Assembly (NCBI GenBank): GCA_000507305.1 | Contig: DF239253.1 | Span: forward strand, 1-64,000 | Source of the DNA: Breviolum minutum Mf 1.05b.01 | Taxonomy: Eukaryota; Sar; Dinophyceae; Suessiales; Symbiodiniaceae | DNA length: 64,000 nucleotides | Reading direction: 5' to 3' | Part shown: piece by piece, positions 1 through 12,332 of the stretch | Numbering within the stretch: the first letter of the stretch is position 1 | How the letters are laid out: each line of letters begins with the position of its first letter | The notes under the pieces: model-generated | Database searches by the model: none | The model's input: the letters and a program-made list of their open reading frames with translations, nothing else | Told to the model about the DNA's origin: nothing | Position numbers and translations under genes: made by a program

Positions 1-717
1 ATGACACAAAACAAATAAGGTCAATTTTGGAAAGCCTATCATTTGAAACTACCCTCATGGAAACTAATATATTGTGTTCAGTGCCTTCATCCCACGCTTC
101 TCTTGGCCAACCCAGACAAGACCGTTCAAGAGGGTAGATTTGCTGGAGTTGATGCTGCAATAAACCCAAACCTTTTGAGGTACACGTAGCAACAATTGAA
201 AAGTGCCTAAGCTGCGTTCATTGCAACATCCACGATTTTCCATACAAGGTGGGTCCCGAACCGATCTTGATAAATGGAGTCAAATAACCCCTTTTTAGTA
301 AGGTTTTTCATCACCCTCCATGACCCAATGATTTTCGGCCATGTATAGAGGGCCCATGAAATTGAAAGGTTTCTCCCCAACTCTATGTGACCACGACAGG
401 AACACCAGCGGGGTTTTGGTGTCGAGTGACATCACCAAAAAATCACCTTCCATAACCCATATCGTCCGTGGGACTGGCATAGACGGTATAGATATACCAT
501 ACATGGATGCTATGGGGAACGCTATTTAGGGTCATTGAGGCTATGTAAATGTAAGTCATTGTAGCCAACCCAATTGATGGTGTTTTTTTTCAATCTAAGA
601 TCATGATTTTTTACCACGGGAAATGACTTCCTCCAATTGGATCAACAAAGAAACAAGTTCACGAACTAGACTAAAGAATGCCAAAGACGTGCTTAGAAAG
701 AAACTCGCAGGGGTATA

Positions 718-827
718 CACCCCCAAAAACTAACATCTTAGCACCTGAAAATAGGCCATCCGAAAAGGAAACTAGTATTCCAACTATCCATTTTCAGGTG
801 CTATGTTTGTTTCAGGGAGTGCATACC
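718..827. repeat. F6 inverted-repeat element
   Basis: F6 ends are CACTCCCTGAAACTAACAGC followed by AAAAGCACCTGAAAATAGG, mirrored at right, with CCAAAAGGAAA and CATCTTCCAA inside. Here the right end GTTTCAGGGAGTG is clear and the left end is diverged. Confidence 0.65.
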
Positions 828-1548
828 TCCGCATCGATACCTCCCTGTTATTTCAGACATTTTATTCCGATACACTGCCCACTCAGCTCCGTTCGAATCG
901 CTCCCTTCCGTTCAAAAACCAGCGAGCCACGCCATCGAAGTGTCCCACCAGATAATCCCCGTTCCTAAGGAGGTACCCTAAATGAATTCCGATGATATTT
1001 GGTGATTATTTCAGAATTTAACAATGACTCAGGATCCTGGAAGCAAAAAACCAACCACCCAACATACCCAACATTGATGTAAACAACTTGATTCCATCCA
1101 GGTTTTCATGAACAGACCTGCGCTTGGACCCCGAACAAGTTGATGAATATCCAAAAGACGATGAACTTCATCGAGACCAGCCTAGGCAAAAACGTGTTTT
1201 GAACCCAAAAAAAAGCCGTGTGTGTCTGTTTTTCTGAACTCCCGTATGGTGGTTGGGTTGAATGTTTGTTTTTTGTTTGTGTTTGTGTGTTTTTGAAGGA
1301 CCGACCTATACGCGATCAGTCCAAAAATGGGGGGGGGTATTTTTGTATGTCAATTTGTGACTTCTCATTATACACCACCCGAAAACTAGCCTTTCCCTTA
1401 AAAATGAGCCATGTCAGAAGGAAAGTAGTACTCCAACCACTAGTTTTCAAAGCACATGTTAGTTTCCGGCGGAGTAAATGCATCTTCACTTGCCCCCTCA
1501 ACCAAAAAAAAATGCGGTTGCAACTCGTCGGCTTTCAGACTTTTATTG

Positions 1549-1670
1549 CTAAGGTGTGGGCCCCTACTAGTTATATGGCTTTTTAATTGGGTAACTGGGG
1601 TTATAACCCCACGCGTAGCGGTTATCACTCTATCAATTTATAGCGATCGGCTCAGGGCCCACTTTGTAGG
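1549..1670. repeat. F3 inverted-repeat element
   Basis: F3 ends are (TA)CAAGGTGGGCCCCTACTAGT followed by TATAA..GGAGTTATAACCCC, mirrored as TATAACTGGTAGGGGCCCAC and CTTGTA. This copy ends GGGCCCACTTTGTA. Confidence 0.7.
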
Positions 1671-1810
1671 ACTGTACGAATTTTGTTCCTTCCATGGATG
1701 GTTTGTTTCGTCCCGTCTTTTTTTTCACCAAAAAAAAAGGTTCCTACTGGAAGGGAGTATAAGTTAATAAGAACCTCCTGTCGTTTGGAAATCCCTAACT
1801 TTAAATATCA

Positions 1811-1911
1811 CTAGTTAGTGGTTTCAATCCACCTGAAGAATATGTGTCAAATTGGAAAATTACCCAAGTAGGGGTGAAACTATAAAACATATTTGAAACC
1901 ACCACCTAGAT
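1811..1911. repeat. F5 inverted-repeat element
   Basis: F5 ends are CTAGTTGGTGGTTGAACCAA and TTTGAAACCACCACCTAG, with a conserved interior GTCAAATTGGATCAT...CCCCAAGTAGGGGTGAAAAT. This copy has both ends. Confidence 0.75.
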
Positions 1912-2258
1912 CAGGGTTTGCTCTATATGTCCTTCTTACACATCACACAAAGAGGTCAAATACCATCATTCTGGGCAGATGAGGAATAATTCCTAAACAC
2001 TGAATTAAGATCAATGGAGTTTCCTGGTTCCCATAAAAGGTGGTAGGTAGCAAATAACCCCACAGAAGGCAATATATAAGTGGTATATCAGTGGTATATA
2101 CTGCCAATTGGGGGATTGTATATCACCGATCCCACCTATTACGGGAACCAAAAACAACCATTGAATTCAGGGGATTTTGGGGAAGATTCCCATTACCAAA
2201 ACACCCGCCGCTATGAGCTTTGCCCAAATAAAACTTCCCATCATTTCTCAACAAAACC

Positions 2259-2360
2259 CTGGTTGGTGGTTGAACCAACCCATCTGAAAAATTCTAGGCA
2301 AAATGGGAATCTTCCCCAAGTAGGGGTGAAAATAAAACATATGTGAAACCACCACCTAGA
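2259..2360. repeat. F5 inverted-repeat element
   Basis: CTGGTTGGTGGTTGAACCAA and TGTGAAACCACCACCTAGA, with CCCCAAGTAGGGGTGAAAAT inside. Confidence 0.8.
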
Positions 2361-2494
2361 AAATCATGAGAATCTAAAGGGACCCCCCCTCCACAATAAG
2401 GCCGGGAATATGAAGCCCACCCTTTGCCTTACTAAGGAAACCACTCAGCCATTTTGGGACCATGAAAAATAAGTTAAGTTGTATTTTTCCTACT

Positions 2495-2597
2495 ACCCTC
2501 CGGCAAACAAACATAGCAATGGAAAATCCCCATCTTGAATAGGAAATACATCTTCAAATGGTGGATTTTCCATTGCTATGTTAGATTACCGTAGTGT
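2495..2597. repeat. F6 variant (AACATAGCAATGG type)
   Basis: AAACATAGCAATGGAAAATC mirrors GATTTTCCATTGCTATGTTA around AGGAAATACATCTTCAAATG. Confidence 0.75.
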
Positions 2598-2940
2598 AAA
2601 TATTATGTGTTCCCCCAAAAGTTTAGTCAGGTTGTTAGCCATGGGCTGAGTACGTTTCGGGCGACTTTTTCACGGCATCATTCAGGGCTGGGAACACTTC
2701 AAGTCAAGGGAAGTCCTCCGACCCGTCCCCCAAAACCCCTCCGGCAAGGCACAAGCCGCCCCAGTTCCTGCGCTGGTGGAGGCAGGAAACCCCTTGACAA
2801 TTAAAAAGCAACTCTTATACCCCATAGGATCCATGGGACGAACGGTATATTTACCTACATGAAAACCATAAGCCAAATGAGGCCAAATGTATGGTAGAGT
2901 TATTTTAGGCCCCGAAACAAATGGCATGGAAAAACGGCCT

Positions 2941-3041
2941 TACCCATTACGGATCCATGGGAAGAACGGTATATTTACCCACATTTAGTCAGTTTTTATG
3001 GTAAATGAAGGTAAATATACCATACATGGATCCTATGAGTA
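2941..3041. repeat. F1 inverted-repeat element
   Basis: F1 ends are CCCATA...ATCCATGG followed by GGTATATTTACCTACATTTA, mirrored as TAAATGTAGGTAAATATACC and CATGGAT..TATGGG around a short AAAATCAACC loop. This copy has both arms. A half copy lies just upstream at 2818-2870. Confidence 0.8.
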
Positions 3042-3481
3042 AACCTTACAATGGCTTATCCTAGCACCTATACTATATACAAATGCGTTTTTTAATAGCC
3101 CCCAATTTCCAGCAAATAACGAGAGTCTTAGCTCACTGCTCACGCTAAAATCAGCAACCTTAACACCCCGGCCCCAACCCTTGACAGAATCTTGTCCAAT
3201 CAAAAACCGATCTTGGATTTGTGAATTTTGGTGAAGGATCCCATAATAAACTTCCCAACTACTGGCTACATTTCTTCAATTCCCTCCCTAAAACCACTCG
3301 AATCCCTCAGGTAATGGTTTCTTTTTTAGTCCCGGTGGTTTGGATTCGGATTGGAAATCCCTATGAGATTCTTACTTAAGGGCACATTTAGAGAAAAAAA
3401 ACAAACCACCAACCACCCAAACCAAGAAATTAACCATTAGTTGATGAATGGTGCGTACAGGTTTTGAAGATGAATGTAATT

Positions 3482-3613
3482 CTAGTTGGTGGTTGAACCA
3501 ACCATTTGAACAATATGCAAAAGTCAAATTGGATCATGAAACCCCAAAGGAACTATGGGTGAAAATTAAAAATAATATATATATATATATATATCTGAAG
3601 TTGCCACCAACCT
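3482..3613. repeat. F5 element with an expanded AT tract
   Basis: CTAGTTGGTGGTTGAACCAA at left, GAAGTTGCCACCAACCTG at right. Confidence 0.75.
3569..3594. repeat. (AT)n microsatellite inside an F5 element
   Basis: About a dozen AT dinucleotides in the loop part of the F5 copy at 3482-3613. Confidence 0.9.
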
Positions 3614-4002
3614 GAATTTCATCACTAAACAAAATCACCTTCCTGATTTCTAAAATTCCAAGAAAATTACAACACACCCCTAGAGCACACCCCAGCCAAT
3701 CCCCCTAGCCAACCATGAAAGGAATCCCTTCATAGCCTCTTGGTAAAGGTTTAGGGGTGTGTTCCAAAGGTGTGTTGAAACAACCTTGGAAAAAGGTCCC
3801 AAAAAAACCGTCATCAACGACGTCATCACCCGTCATCTTCCGGCGGTCCGACTTGATGTGGGCTCTTGCCGTCATCCATGGCATGGGTTTTTGCGCATTG
3901 GCATTGGACTCCCGCAATGCATTGGCCGTGGACAAAAGGATCCTTGGAGGATCCAAAATCGGCAGGTCGCTTGGGCAAAGTGGGCTATATACATGGTTGT
4001 AT

Positions 4003-4098
4003 CTGGTTGTTTCATAAGGATCCTTATTTCATGGTTTATGAAATAATCCCCATATAACTGTGTAGGATTTCATCTCCTATAAACCCGGAAAACAACCG
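4003..4098. repeat. F8 element, ends eroded
   Basis: The core GGATCCTTATTTCATGGTTT and ATGAAATAATCCCCATATAA is intact. Confidence 0.65.
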
Positions 4099-4250
4099 TT
4101 TGGACCCTTTTTTCAGGACGCTCATTTCACGTTTATCCAAGTCACATTCGTGACACCTTGTCACATTGTTCCAAGATATTGTCAATGATCGCCTGGGAGT
4201 GCTTTTTTGAATGGCGGAAAGCTTCCGATGAACAGATCATCCAACCCAGA

Positions 4251-4317
4251 CCATCCATGGGACGAACGGTGTATTTACCTACATCATTTGGTTGATTTTT
4301 ATGGTCTCATGGATGCT
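4251..4317. repeat. F1 element, shortened
   Basis: The left arm (CCATCCATGGGACGAACGGT, TATTTACCTACAT) and loop are present. Most of the right arm is lost and only CATGGATGCTA remains. Confidence 0.65.
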
Positions 4318-4601
4318 AAGAAGGGGTTTTGGAATTAGAACGCAAAAATGAAGTTGTGATGTTCGTTAATGCGTTTTTGACATGTCCACCACATCTGTTT
4401 AAACGTGCATGTGTCATTCCGAAGATCTATCCTGGAAGGCCTATATTCACAATACAGTTGGATACCTGGCAGTGCAACAATTCTATAGCCACGACAACTC
4501 ATGAATTGGTGAAATTTGATTGAAAACTGGCCACACAGACCGCCCCACCGTTGAGCAGTGACCAAAACCCTTGTAAAACCCTTGTAACATTCCATCCTAC
4601 A

Positions 4602-4690
4602 GGTTGGTTCATGGGATCCTTTTATAATGGCTTATTATAGTCCCTATATAACAGGGTAGTATTTCATCCCTGTAACCTAACCAACCGGGG
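4602..4690. repeat. F8 element, ends eroded
   Basis: GGATCCTTTTATAATGGCTT, ATAGTCCCTATATAACAGGG and the AACCAACCGGGG side are seen. Confidence 0.65.
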
Positions 4691-4982
4691 TTTTGATCAC
4701 TGGAGTCATTTTTGTTTGGCCAATTCAGTTGATGCCTTCTGAATGCAAAAAAAACAAAAGCACATGTTTTACTCCGAAATTACCAAGTTTGCCAAGGGAA
4801 TTTTGGGTCAACTTTTACGCATGTTTGATTGGCCACTCTACATGTCAGCGACATGTGGGGACAAATTTTCTCATTTTTGTGTGTGTTCTTCAACTATAAG
4901 ATATTGAACCCCTCTTGGATGAGTTGTTGAACTTGAAAATGCCACCTTGTGTTCAAGTGTAATTGCATGAATTTCTACTTTA

Positions 4983-5177
4983 TACAACGTGGGCCCCTAC
5001 GATCGTTATAAATGAGGTGAGCCAAATAATTAGCCCCTATAAATGGCCAAGAATACATGGATAAACTGGAGTTAAGCCACCCTACCTATATAGCAGCGGT
5101 TATAACCCCAATTATGGGAGTTATCACTTATAACCCCATGTGCCCATTTAGAACTGGTTATTGTTCCCACCTTGTAC
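4983..5177. repeat. F3 inverted-repeat element
   Basis: Left end TACAACGTGGGCCCCTACGA, right end TTGTTCCCACCTTGTA, with GGTTATAACCCC boxes between. Confidence 0.7.
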
Positions 5178-5330
5178 CTCCATTCCCTGACAAAAACTAC
5201 CCAAAAATCAACGGCGTTTGCCGCCACCCTGCATGCCTGTTGCTCATTGGCCAGGGAGTTCACTGCTGCGAGTACCCTCAGGAATTCCCATAGGATAGGC
5301 CCAACACACAACCCACAAAAATGGGAAAAC

Positions 5331-5442
5331 ATACTGTTGGTGGTTCAGAAATCCGGCAAAAAGTTGAGGTTAGTGGTTTATCCCATTATTTACAAGGTTT
5401 TGTGCATCCCGGGTGGTGCAGGATTTCTTCCATCAACAGTAT
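5331..5442. repeat. F4 inverted-repeat element
   Basis: F4 ends are ATACTGTTGATGGAAGAAAT followed by CC, mirrored as GGATTTCTTCCATCAACAGT and AT, around a centre with TTTATCCCATTATT(A)TA. This copy has both ends. Confidence 0.8.
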
Positions 5443-5855
5443 TTACCAGCATTTACCATACATTTAAGCCGAATCTAGGATACTGTAGGTAGATATTCCA
5501 TACTTGGAGCATCTGAACATGGTACTTAGTAACTGTAGGTAGTAAATGGATCATTTCATCCCTTCAAGTAGGTTGCTTTAGTCCCGTAAATTGGGCTGTA
5601 AACCAACTTCCTAACTCTACGTAACCATCACTTCCAGCCGGACAACCTTCCGTTGGATCCATCATCGAGGCCCTGCAGCCCGTTCCCAACCAAGATCCGC
5701 CAACAACAAATGCCCATATATGTTCCACGTATGGAATGTTTACTCCCATGTACCAAAAAATCATGCCAAATGTGTGTGTGTACTGTAAATTTTCCATGCA
5801 TATATGCATGGAGTATATGGAGAAAGAATTCGCCATGACTGGGAGCGAAGCCTTA

Positions 5856-5928
5856 CAAGGTGGGCCCCTGCTAGTTATAAGTGGAGTTAGAAGTAGTGTT
5901 ATAACCCCACTTATCCATTTATAACCCA
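5856..5928. repeat. F3 element, right end replaced by F1
   Basis: TTACAAGGTGGGCCCCTGCT and AGTGTTATAACCCCACTTAT are present, then the F1 copy begins. Confidence 0.65.
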
Positions 5929-6022
5929 TAGCATCCATGGGACTGGTACATTTACTTACATTTAGCATAAAAACTGGCAAAACATGTGGGTAAATATACC
6001 GTTCGTCCCATGGATGCTATTA
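5924..6022. repeat. F1 element abutting an F3 copy
   Basis: Both arms are present (CCCATAGCATCCATGGGACT and CGTCCCATGGATGCTATTA). Its left end overlaps the end of the F3 copy at 5856-5928. Confidence 0.8.
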
Positions 6023-6697
6023 CGGTAAGGCCGTTTTTCCATGCCATTTGTTTCGGGGTCCCAGAACAACTCCATGGAAAATCGTAGGGGAACCCATCTT
6101 GCAGAGGCGGTTTGCCTCACCAAAAAAACATGTCAAAACTGGCAAAACATCTCAAAAAATCCTGCAAAACATCTTTTTAGAAACAAAAAAAAGTACAAGT
6201 AAAGGTGATGTTTCAACAAATCACCCAAACCCAACTAACCAACTAATAAAGCTTGCCACCCTCTTTTTAGTGACACCACCCACACACACCAAGGTGCTCG
6301 CTGCGCTCCCCTCGCCCCTCTACCGCAGAGTCCGGTGGAAAGCGGAACTGCGCGAAGAACTCCCCGGGCGCCGTGTGGCGTAAAGGACGTTCCGTGGGAT
6401 TACGGCCTGGGGAGGCCGAGGCCAAGGCCGCCGTTATAAAGCACTGGGGGAAACTCTCGCAACAAATCCCATGGTTTTGGGAGGGATGTCCCGTTGGACG
6501 GAAGTGGATGGATCCAAAGGTGTTTGGGAAAAATGGGTGAAATTTATTCCAAATATACCCCGTGTATAAGTAGGTTCTAGCCCGTTTACCAACCATTTTC
6601 CTGATGATGTTGAACCTTTCTCATTTAAAAATATGGTGGTTCGCATAGCAACCTATAGAAAATGGTGGCCAAGGACTTCCACAATACATACAATAAC

Positions 6698-6806
6698 CCT
6701 GATACACTCCCTGAAACTAACTTAACCTCTTAAAATTGGCCATCCCGAAAGGAAGTGTCATCTCTCAAACCTTCATTTTGGGGTTCCAATGTTAATTTTC
6801 CGGGGC
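6698..6806. repeat. F6 element, diverged
   Basis: TACACTCCCTGAAACTAACT at left. The right end is changed to GTTAATTTTCCGGGG. Confidence 0.55.
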
Positions 6807-6839
6807 CTTATCTACAAATAACATTAAGCCGCCTTAAAA

Positions 6840-7089
6840 CCACATGGACCTGAACACCATTCCTCACCCACGAGCGGCCCACGCCTCGCGCCACTGAAAG
6901 GCGATAGCCTGGAGGTCCCACGGCCTCCGAGATTTCCGAAGACTCCGAAGCAGCCGTGGAGGCAGTAGAAGGTGAGTCTTCTGGTACAGCCTCCCAGACA
7001 CTCGACATGATCCGCATCCATGCGGATTGGGGCGGAAATTTCCCCAGGAAATCCCGGATCCGGTTTTCGTCCGGAATTTTCGGTTTCAT
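6840..7089 (-). pseudogene. Coding-like island, Ser/Glu-rich
   Basis: The minus strand reads IRDFLGKFPPQSAWMRIMSS then VWEAVPEDSPSTASTAASES and onward without a stop. GC content is higher than in the flanking repeats. It could be one exon of a repeat-split gene. The plus strand shows no better reading. No family is recognised. Confidence 0.22.
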
Positions 7090-7366
7090 GAAAAAAAAAG
7101 AGGTGTTGAAAACACCAAAGACCCTATGTATTTCAGGTGTGGGGAATTTGAATCATCCCAAAATTGGGGGACTAGTTATTATTTTAATAGTCGGCTTGAC
7201 TTCCAGGGGGTATATTTACCATAAAATTCAAGCACATGAATAGGTAAATGTACCAGTCCCGTGGATGGTATGGGTCAAGAGTGGCCTGTAAAGAATGGTA
7301 GATTTCAACTAGCAACCTCAACTGGTTATAAAGCAGGATTTCAGCCATCAACAGTAGTAGGGGGCC

Positions 7367-7482
7367 CACATGGATGTCCCATGAAGTTAGGAAATGGTTA
7401 GTAAATGGGTTATAATCCCAATATACCACAATTATAAGTCTTAATAAGTAGTTTATAACCCATTGATCCTGACCAATGATCC
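7367..7482. repeat. F2 inverted-repeat element, right end eroded
   Basis: F2 ends are (TA)CTTGGATGTCCCAGGAAGTT followed by AGTAAATGGTTAGTAAATGG and GTTATAA, mirrored at the other end. This copy has the left arm and TTTATAACCCATTGATCCTG, but lacks the final GGGACATCCAAG. Confidence 0.65.
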
Positions 7483-7747
7483 TGAAACCCCTGAAAATTA
7501 ACATGTCCCCCCAAAAATTGACCATTTCCATAGGAAATACATCTGAACCAACCATTGATTTTCAGGGGGAAATTCGTTCGTTTTCGGGGGATCCTAACTG
7601 CCAACTGAAACTTCTCTTCTCTTGGCCTTCGCCTCTGGTGCGGGACATAAGCGTCGATGCCCCGTCTGCACGTCCCAAATCACCTGCCAGGGGGCCCCAA
7701 CTCGAAAGGAACGGAGGCGGCTGTCCCTGGATGTCCCTGTTAGTTTT

Positions 7748-7862
7748 CTAGCTGGTGGTTGAACCAACCCATTTGAAAAATATGCAACAGACAAATTGGA
7801 TCATGAAACCCCAGGGTTCCGGGTGAAAATAAAAAATAGTTACGTTGAAACCACCATTTAGT
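7748..7862. repeat. F5 inverted-repeat element
   Basis: CTAGCTGGTGGTTGAACCAA and GTTGAAACCACCATTTAGTT, with ATTGGATCATGAAACCCCAG inside. Confidence 0.8.
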
Positions 7863-8170
7863 TTATAGTATGGCTAATCAATGGGTTTAATGAGGCCTTA
7901 TTAAGGGAAACCAATGGTTTTGGGGGGAGGAGTGTTTCGTTATGGGGGGGTCTGGTTGATTAGCCATAATTATTAACCCTGAACAACTACTTTAAAATTA
8001 ATGTTGGATGATTTCCAGCCATTTTCCCATGTAAAGATTGGGGCGAATCCATTCGAAACACCATGTTTTTATTATAAATAGATGTTTAAGGTTCCCCAAG
8101 GTGTTGTTTGCTTAAGATGGTAAACCTAGATCTTTTTGTTTCTAAAAAGAGAAGTCTTAAGCCTTAACTT

Positions 8171-8278
8171 TTGTTGGTGGTTGAGCCACCCATCTGAAAA
8201 CATATGCGCAAGTCAATTTGGATCATGAAACCCCAAGGATCTGGGTTAAAATAAAACACAGTGGAAACCACTATGTTG
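8171..8278. repeat. F5 inverted-repeat element
   Basis: TTGTTGGTGGTTGAGCCACC and GTGGAAACCACTATGTTG, with the conserved interior. Confidence 0.7.
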
Positions 8279-8830
8279 TAGCCTTGTTGGATCTTATAGG
8301 AATAACCAACATCACCAACCACAAAATCCAATTTGGCCCCAAAATGACTCGACACTTCAATGAATTTAGAAGGCGAAAAAAAAAACAAGTTGGATGGCTA
8401 TAAACCCAACACCCGGACTAAGTCCAAAGGTCATTAAACAAAAGTAGGGTTTTCATCAAAGCTCCAAAGACTGTTTTTTGTGTAAGTAATTTTAATCAAC
8501 CCCTACTACCATGTTAGTCAATGTGACTGCAACTATATCGATGTAACACAAGGTTCTATATACAATTTAATTCTAATCATCCAAAATTGGGGACTATTGT
8601 TTAAATGGCCTTGGACTTCCAGGGAAACAGTGCTCGTTTCTAGTTGGGATGTTCCTTTTCCAGCCATCATTTCCGTGGGACAAGTTCCAATCAAGTTCCA
8701 GGTTCCAGCCATCCCTCGTAGCATCGGTGGTCCAGCAACCCCAAGCAAAACTAAGGGTGCTAACTTTTCAGAAAGCTTCATGCATGGAAAATCATGTTTC
8801 ATTTTTTTTTGATGAAGCCTGACTATCTAG

Positions 8831-8955
8831 TACTTGGATGTCCCAGGCAGTTGGTAAGTAGTCAGTAAATGGGTGAGAATCTACTTGGGGTATATTGGGG
8901 TGATGACTCACTTATCCTAACCTTTGATCCTAACTTCCAACGGGACATCCAAGCA
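8831..8955. repeat. F2 inverted-repeat element
   Basis: Both ends are present: TACTTGGATGTCCCAGGCAG and AACTTCCAACGGGACATCCA. Confidence 0.85.
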
Positions 8956-9093
8956 GGGGTAGCTTTTGGATGGTTTGGGTAAGGTTCCCATGCTATATTG
9001 GGTTATTGGCAGCAAACTTTTCAAAATCCAATTCCTGCTTACTCACTCTTCAATTTGCAAGGTCAGGACTACAGTTGCGTTGGTTCAAGGTTC

Positions 9094-9200
9094 ATACTGT
9101 TGATGGAAGAAATCCTCCACCACCTGGGATGGTTAAAACCCTATAAATAATGGGATAATCAACATCCTTGGTGGTGCAGGATTTTGTCCATCAACAGTAT
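9094..9200. repeat. F4 inverted-repeat element
   Basis: Complete: ATACTGTTGATGGAAGAAAT at left, TTGTCCATCAACAGTAT at right, with AAATAATGGGATAA in the centre. Confidence 0.85.
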
Positions 9201-10235
9201 GACCTTATTTCAAAATAAACACCCTCCTGTCGCTCCCACGCCCAGAAAAAAAAACACCATCCGAGGTCTTTGACCCGTCTACTTGGAATCATCACCCCAG
9301 TTAGGTAAGTGGCTACTAACGCCCCATTTACAAGCAATTTAATCAATTTAGGCCATTTGGAAGGGGTCCCCCACAAGCTTATACTTACAATCATTCCATG
9401 GTTATAAACACCACTGAACCGTGGACCCGTCATGGGAACGGCCCTTCAACCAAGTACCCAACCGCCCCGTGACCGGTTCATCCCGTTGCCGCCTTTGGTT
9501 TGGGTGGCAAGGAATCTTTACCAAGCTCCAACTTCAAAGCTCCTTGAAACGGACGGAAAAACACGCGTTTTTCATCGTTTTTCACGATGAATCAACTAAT
9601 AGGGAAAAATCGTTGGTTTGGGTACCTTATGAATTCATGTCAATCACAACAAACTTGAGTGGGAAAACAAAGCAATACAAATTTTAACTTGATCACAATG
9701 TCTTTCATATGTGATTATAAAAGGGTACCCTTTAGTAACAATCGCTTTCATTTTCGGGTATCCAATCGGAATCCAAACCACCTGGACCCAAACCAACCAA
9801 CATTAACCATAAGAAGTTTCCGACATACCCCTGGAACATACCCCCCCAGACCTCCAACGGGGATGCCTGACATTATGCTCCAGGGGTATGTTGGGGTTCT
9901 CTTAGACCATTAGCTGACTAGTCAAATTCTGAGGAAAAAAACTTATGGCCCATATAATACATGAGACCGGTATATTTACCCTGTTTATGTGATGTATTAG
10001 AAGGATATACCCTCTTTTTGAGGGATTGCCAAGGAACCTTTCCCCTGTGATAAGAACTTTTGAATTGCCACAATCCTCAATTACCCGAAGAAATGAGGTT
10101 TTACATGGTTTCACCCGAGTATCATGGTCATTTCTGGTGATATCTGACATACTGTAATATATCAGAGACCTCTCGCTCCTTAGCTTCTTTCAAACGACAT
10201 CCTATATAATATCCTATAGAGTAGTGTTCTTTCAT

Positions 10236-10299
<64 letters not shown>

Positions 10300-10301
10300 C
10301 C
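10236..10301 (+). repeat. (AAC)n microsatellite
   Basis: About 22 uninterrupted AAC triplets, followed within 20 nt by a short (AC)n run. Confidence 0.95.
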
Positions 10302-11764
10302 AAGAAATGCCCAAGAAAACACACACACACACAAAAACGCACATTAGTAACGCTACAACATATTATTTTGCTAGCCAGATGTTTATAGGTTTGTGTGGGC
10401 AAATATTGTATGGAAGCTCAATGACCTCTATTTTTGAAGGTCAACCCCCCAAAAGAAGGCCTTTTCCAACAAAAACAAAGGTCATTTGGGTTCCAGGTAG
10501 TTAAGTATACGCACCTCCTACATCGCTGTGTTCCACATTGGAGTCACCAAAAAAAATTGTTCACAAGCCTTCATCAAAGTTCCCACGAAACAAGGATTCC
10601 AGATCCTTAGTGAAATCCACGTAGGATCTCATGGGTTGGAGTGTGGGGCCAGTGTGGTTGAAAAAGTTGGGTTGTGTAAACATGAAAGTTGATTGTTTGG
10701 CTGGTGAGAAGATCACCCAAAAGAATACAAGGCGGGTTGCCACTAGTTGATTATAAGAGTTATGGGGCCCTTTTTACTTCCCCAGTTAACCTCATTTATT
10801 TTCGGCCAACTAAAAGGGGCCCCATAACTCAGGTTCCAGGCGTTTGGGGTGCAATGGGTGACCTTTGCTTGAAGCAAAATCTTAGGGCAATCCCAGTTAG
10901 GTTAGTATACCCAGATGTTCCATGATGGAATTACCTCGCACCATAAATTTGAACCAAAGTAAATGTTCCATACTTGGAGCATCTGGGATAAAGGATACAG
11001 GGATACATGGATTTTTGTTTGGCATCCGTTACTTCCATCCATCCGCCCCACCGCACCCCGGATTTCTCCAATTCCAAGCACCACCGAGCTGGGCCCTGCT
11101 TGGAGGATCATCCCATGACATGTTGTTTGTCCCCAAAACTTGGGGTTGTGGGACCCCTTCCACATGGCCACTCATGGCTTCTAAATGGTTACTAACCACT
11201 GAATAACTGGGGTGATCCCCCAGACGTTGGAAACTTCGTATTTTTGCACTATTTCCCTGTCACTGGATGCCACACAAAACCAATGGAATTATTTTAGAAA
11301 AACGCTAATGGCCATGGCTATGGGTAAAATCAACCTACCACCCCCCCGAACGGAAACCCCCCAGAAATAAAGCCGTATTGACTTTTTGAGGAGGGCATGC
11401 TGACCGACCATGAATCTACACTGATCACTGTCAAGTGTCAAGTGTTGCAAGTCTTTGTCACTGCTGAAAACACGTTTTTCCCGCGCTGAAATAACCAGCA
11501 AACGCCTCTGAAAATAGGACCCAATTGCCCCAAAAGGAAGGGTTTCATCTTCGAACCTCATTGATTCTCAGGTGCTTTTACCGTCAGTTTCAGGGAGGCT
11601 AGTTGTATTTTTCATCTCAAAACGATGCAAACATGACCATGAAAATGCATAGTTCCAGGTATCGGTATATCCACGGTGATCCGGATTGTAGCCAGTTTCT
11701 GCTGCCATCCTGGATGCACCAACGATCAATCATGGATGACTTGTGAGATGTCAACAAAGAATCC

Positions 11765-11863
11765 CACATGGATGTCCCAGGAAGCTTGTAAAAGGTTAGT
11801 ACAACCCACTTATGAATGTTTTACTAGCTTCCTGGGACAAAGGGATCCCTGGAATCCATGTGG
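11765..11863. repeat. F2 element, variant
   Basis: CACATGGATGTCCCAGGAAG faces CTTCCTGGGACAAAGGGATC then CCATGTGGG. The centre is shortened. Confidence 0.6.
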
Positions 11864-11874
11864 GCCCCCCTACT

Positions 11875-11985
11875 ATACTGTTGGTGGAGGAAATCCGGCC
11901 AACCAGTTAAAGCTGGCAGTTCATCCAAGTATTAACAAAGTTTTAAACATCCCAGGTGGTGCAGGATTTCTTCCATCATCAATAT
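11875..11985. repeat. F4 inverted-repeat element
   Basis: ATACTGTTGGTGGAGGAAAT at left and GGATTTCTTCCATCATCAAT at right, directly before the 11990 direct repeat. Confidence 0.75.
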
Positions 11986-11989
11986 CATG

Positions 11990-12232
11990 CCAAGACACTG
12001 GCCGGACAAAAGTTATGCTTGTTGAGCTTCGCACTGCAAGCCCCTTACCCGTAGAATCCTTTTGTCAACATGATTCTGGCCAGAATTCCCCCCAGGAAAT
12101 TCTTTTTAGCAACATAGTCTGAATATATTCAAATTAATTAAAAACCCGTGATACAGTAATTGACCGTGCCGCACCTGCCACGCAAAATGGACACGATAAT
12201 CACTCCGCCACAGATTCCAAGATATTCAGGAG
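11990..12232 (+). repeat. About 240-nt direct repeat, copy 1
   Basis: Matches 14610-14825 in the same orientation from CACTGGCCGGACAAAAG through CCGTAGAATCCTTTTGTCAA and CCTGCCACGCAAAATGGA to CACAGATTCCAAG, with scattered substitutions and small indels. The two copies frame about 2.4 kb of MITE-poor, coding-like DNA. Confidence 0.75.
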
Positions 12233-12332
12233 AGCTCCCTCACCCAGGCGCAAGCAAGATTTCCGAAGCTCCCAGGTCCGTGTGCCCTTTCACCCAAGAA
12301 AGAAACAGACGCAAGTAGATAGATCATGGCGA

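Larger units (their letters stand above)
1..11989. other. Repeat-dense region without a confident gene
   Basis: Copies of all the short inverted-repeat families except F7 occur here; the clearest ones are listed separately. Stretches between them hold no coding pattern I trust apart from a weak island at 6.84-7.09 kb and possible scraps at 5.18-5.30, 6.28-6.45, 7.60-7.74 and 9.42-9.60 kb. Confidence 0.7.

Noticed and set aside
10128..10334. A minus-strand frame with a poly-Cys tract
   Set aside because: Created by the (AAC)n array read in one frame; no support outside it.
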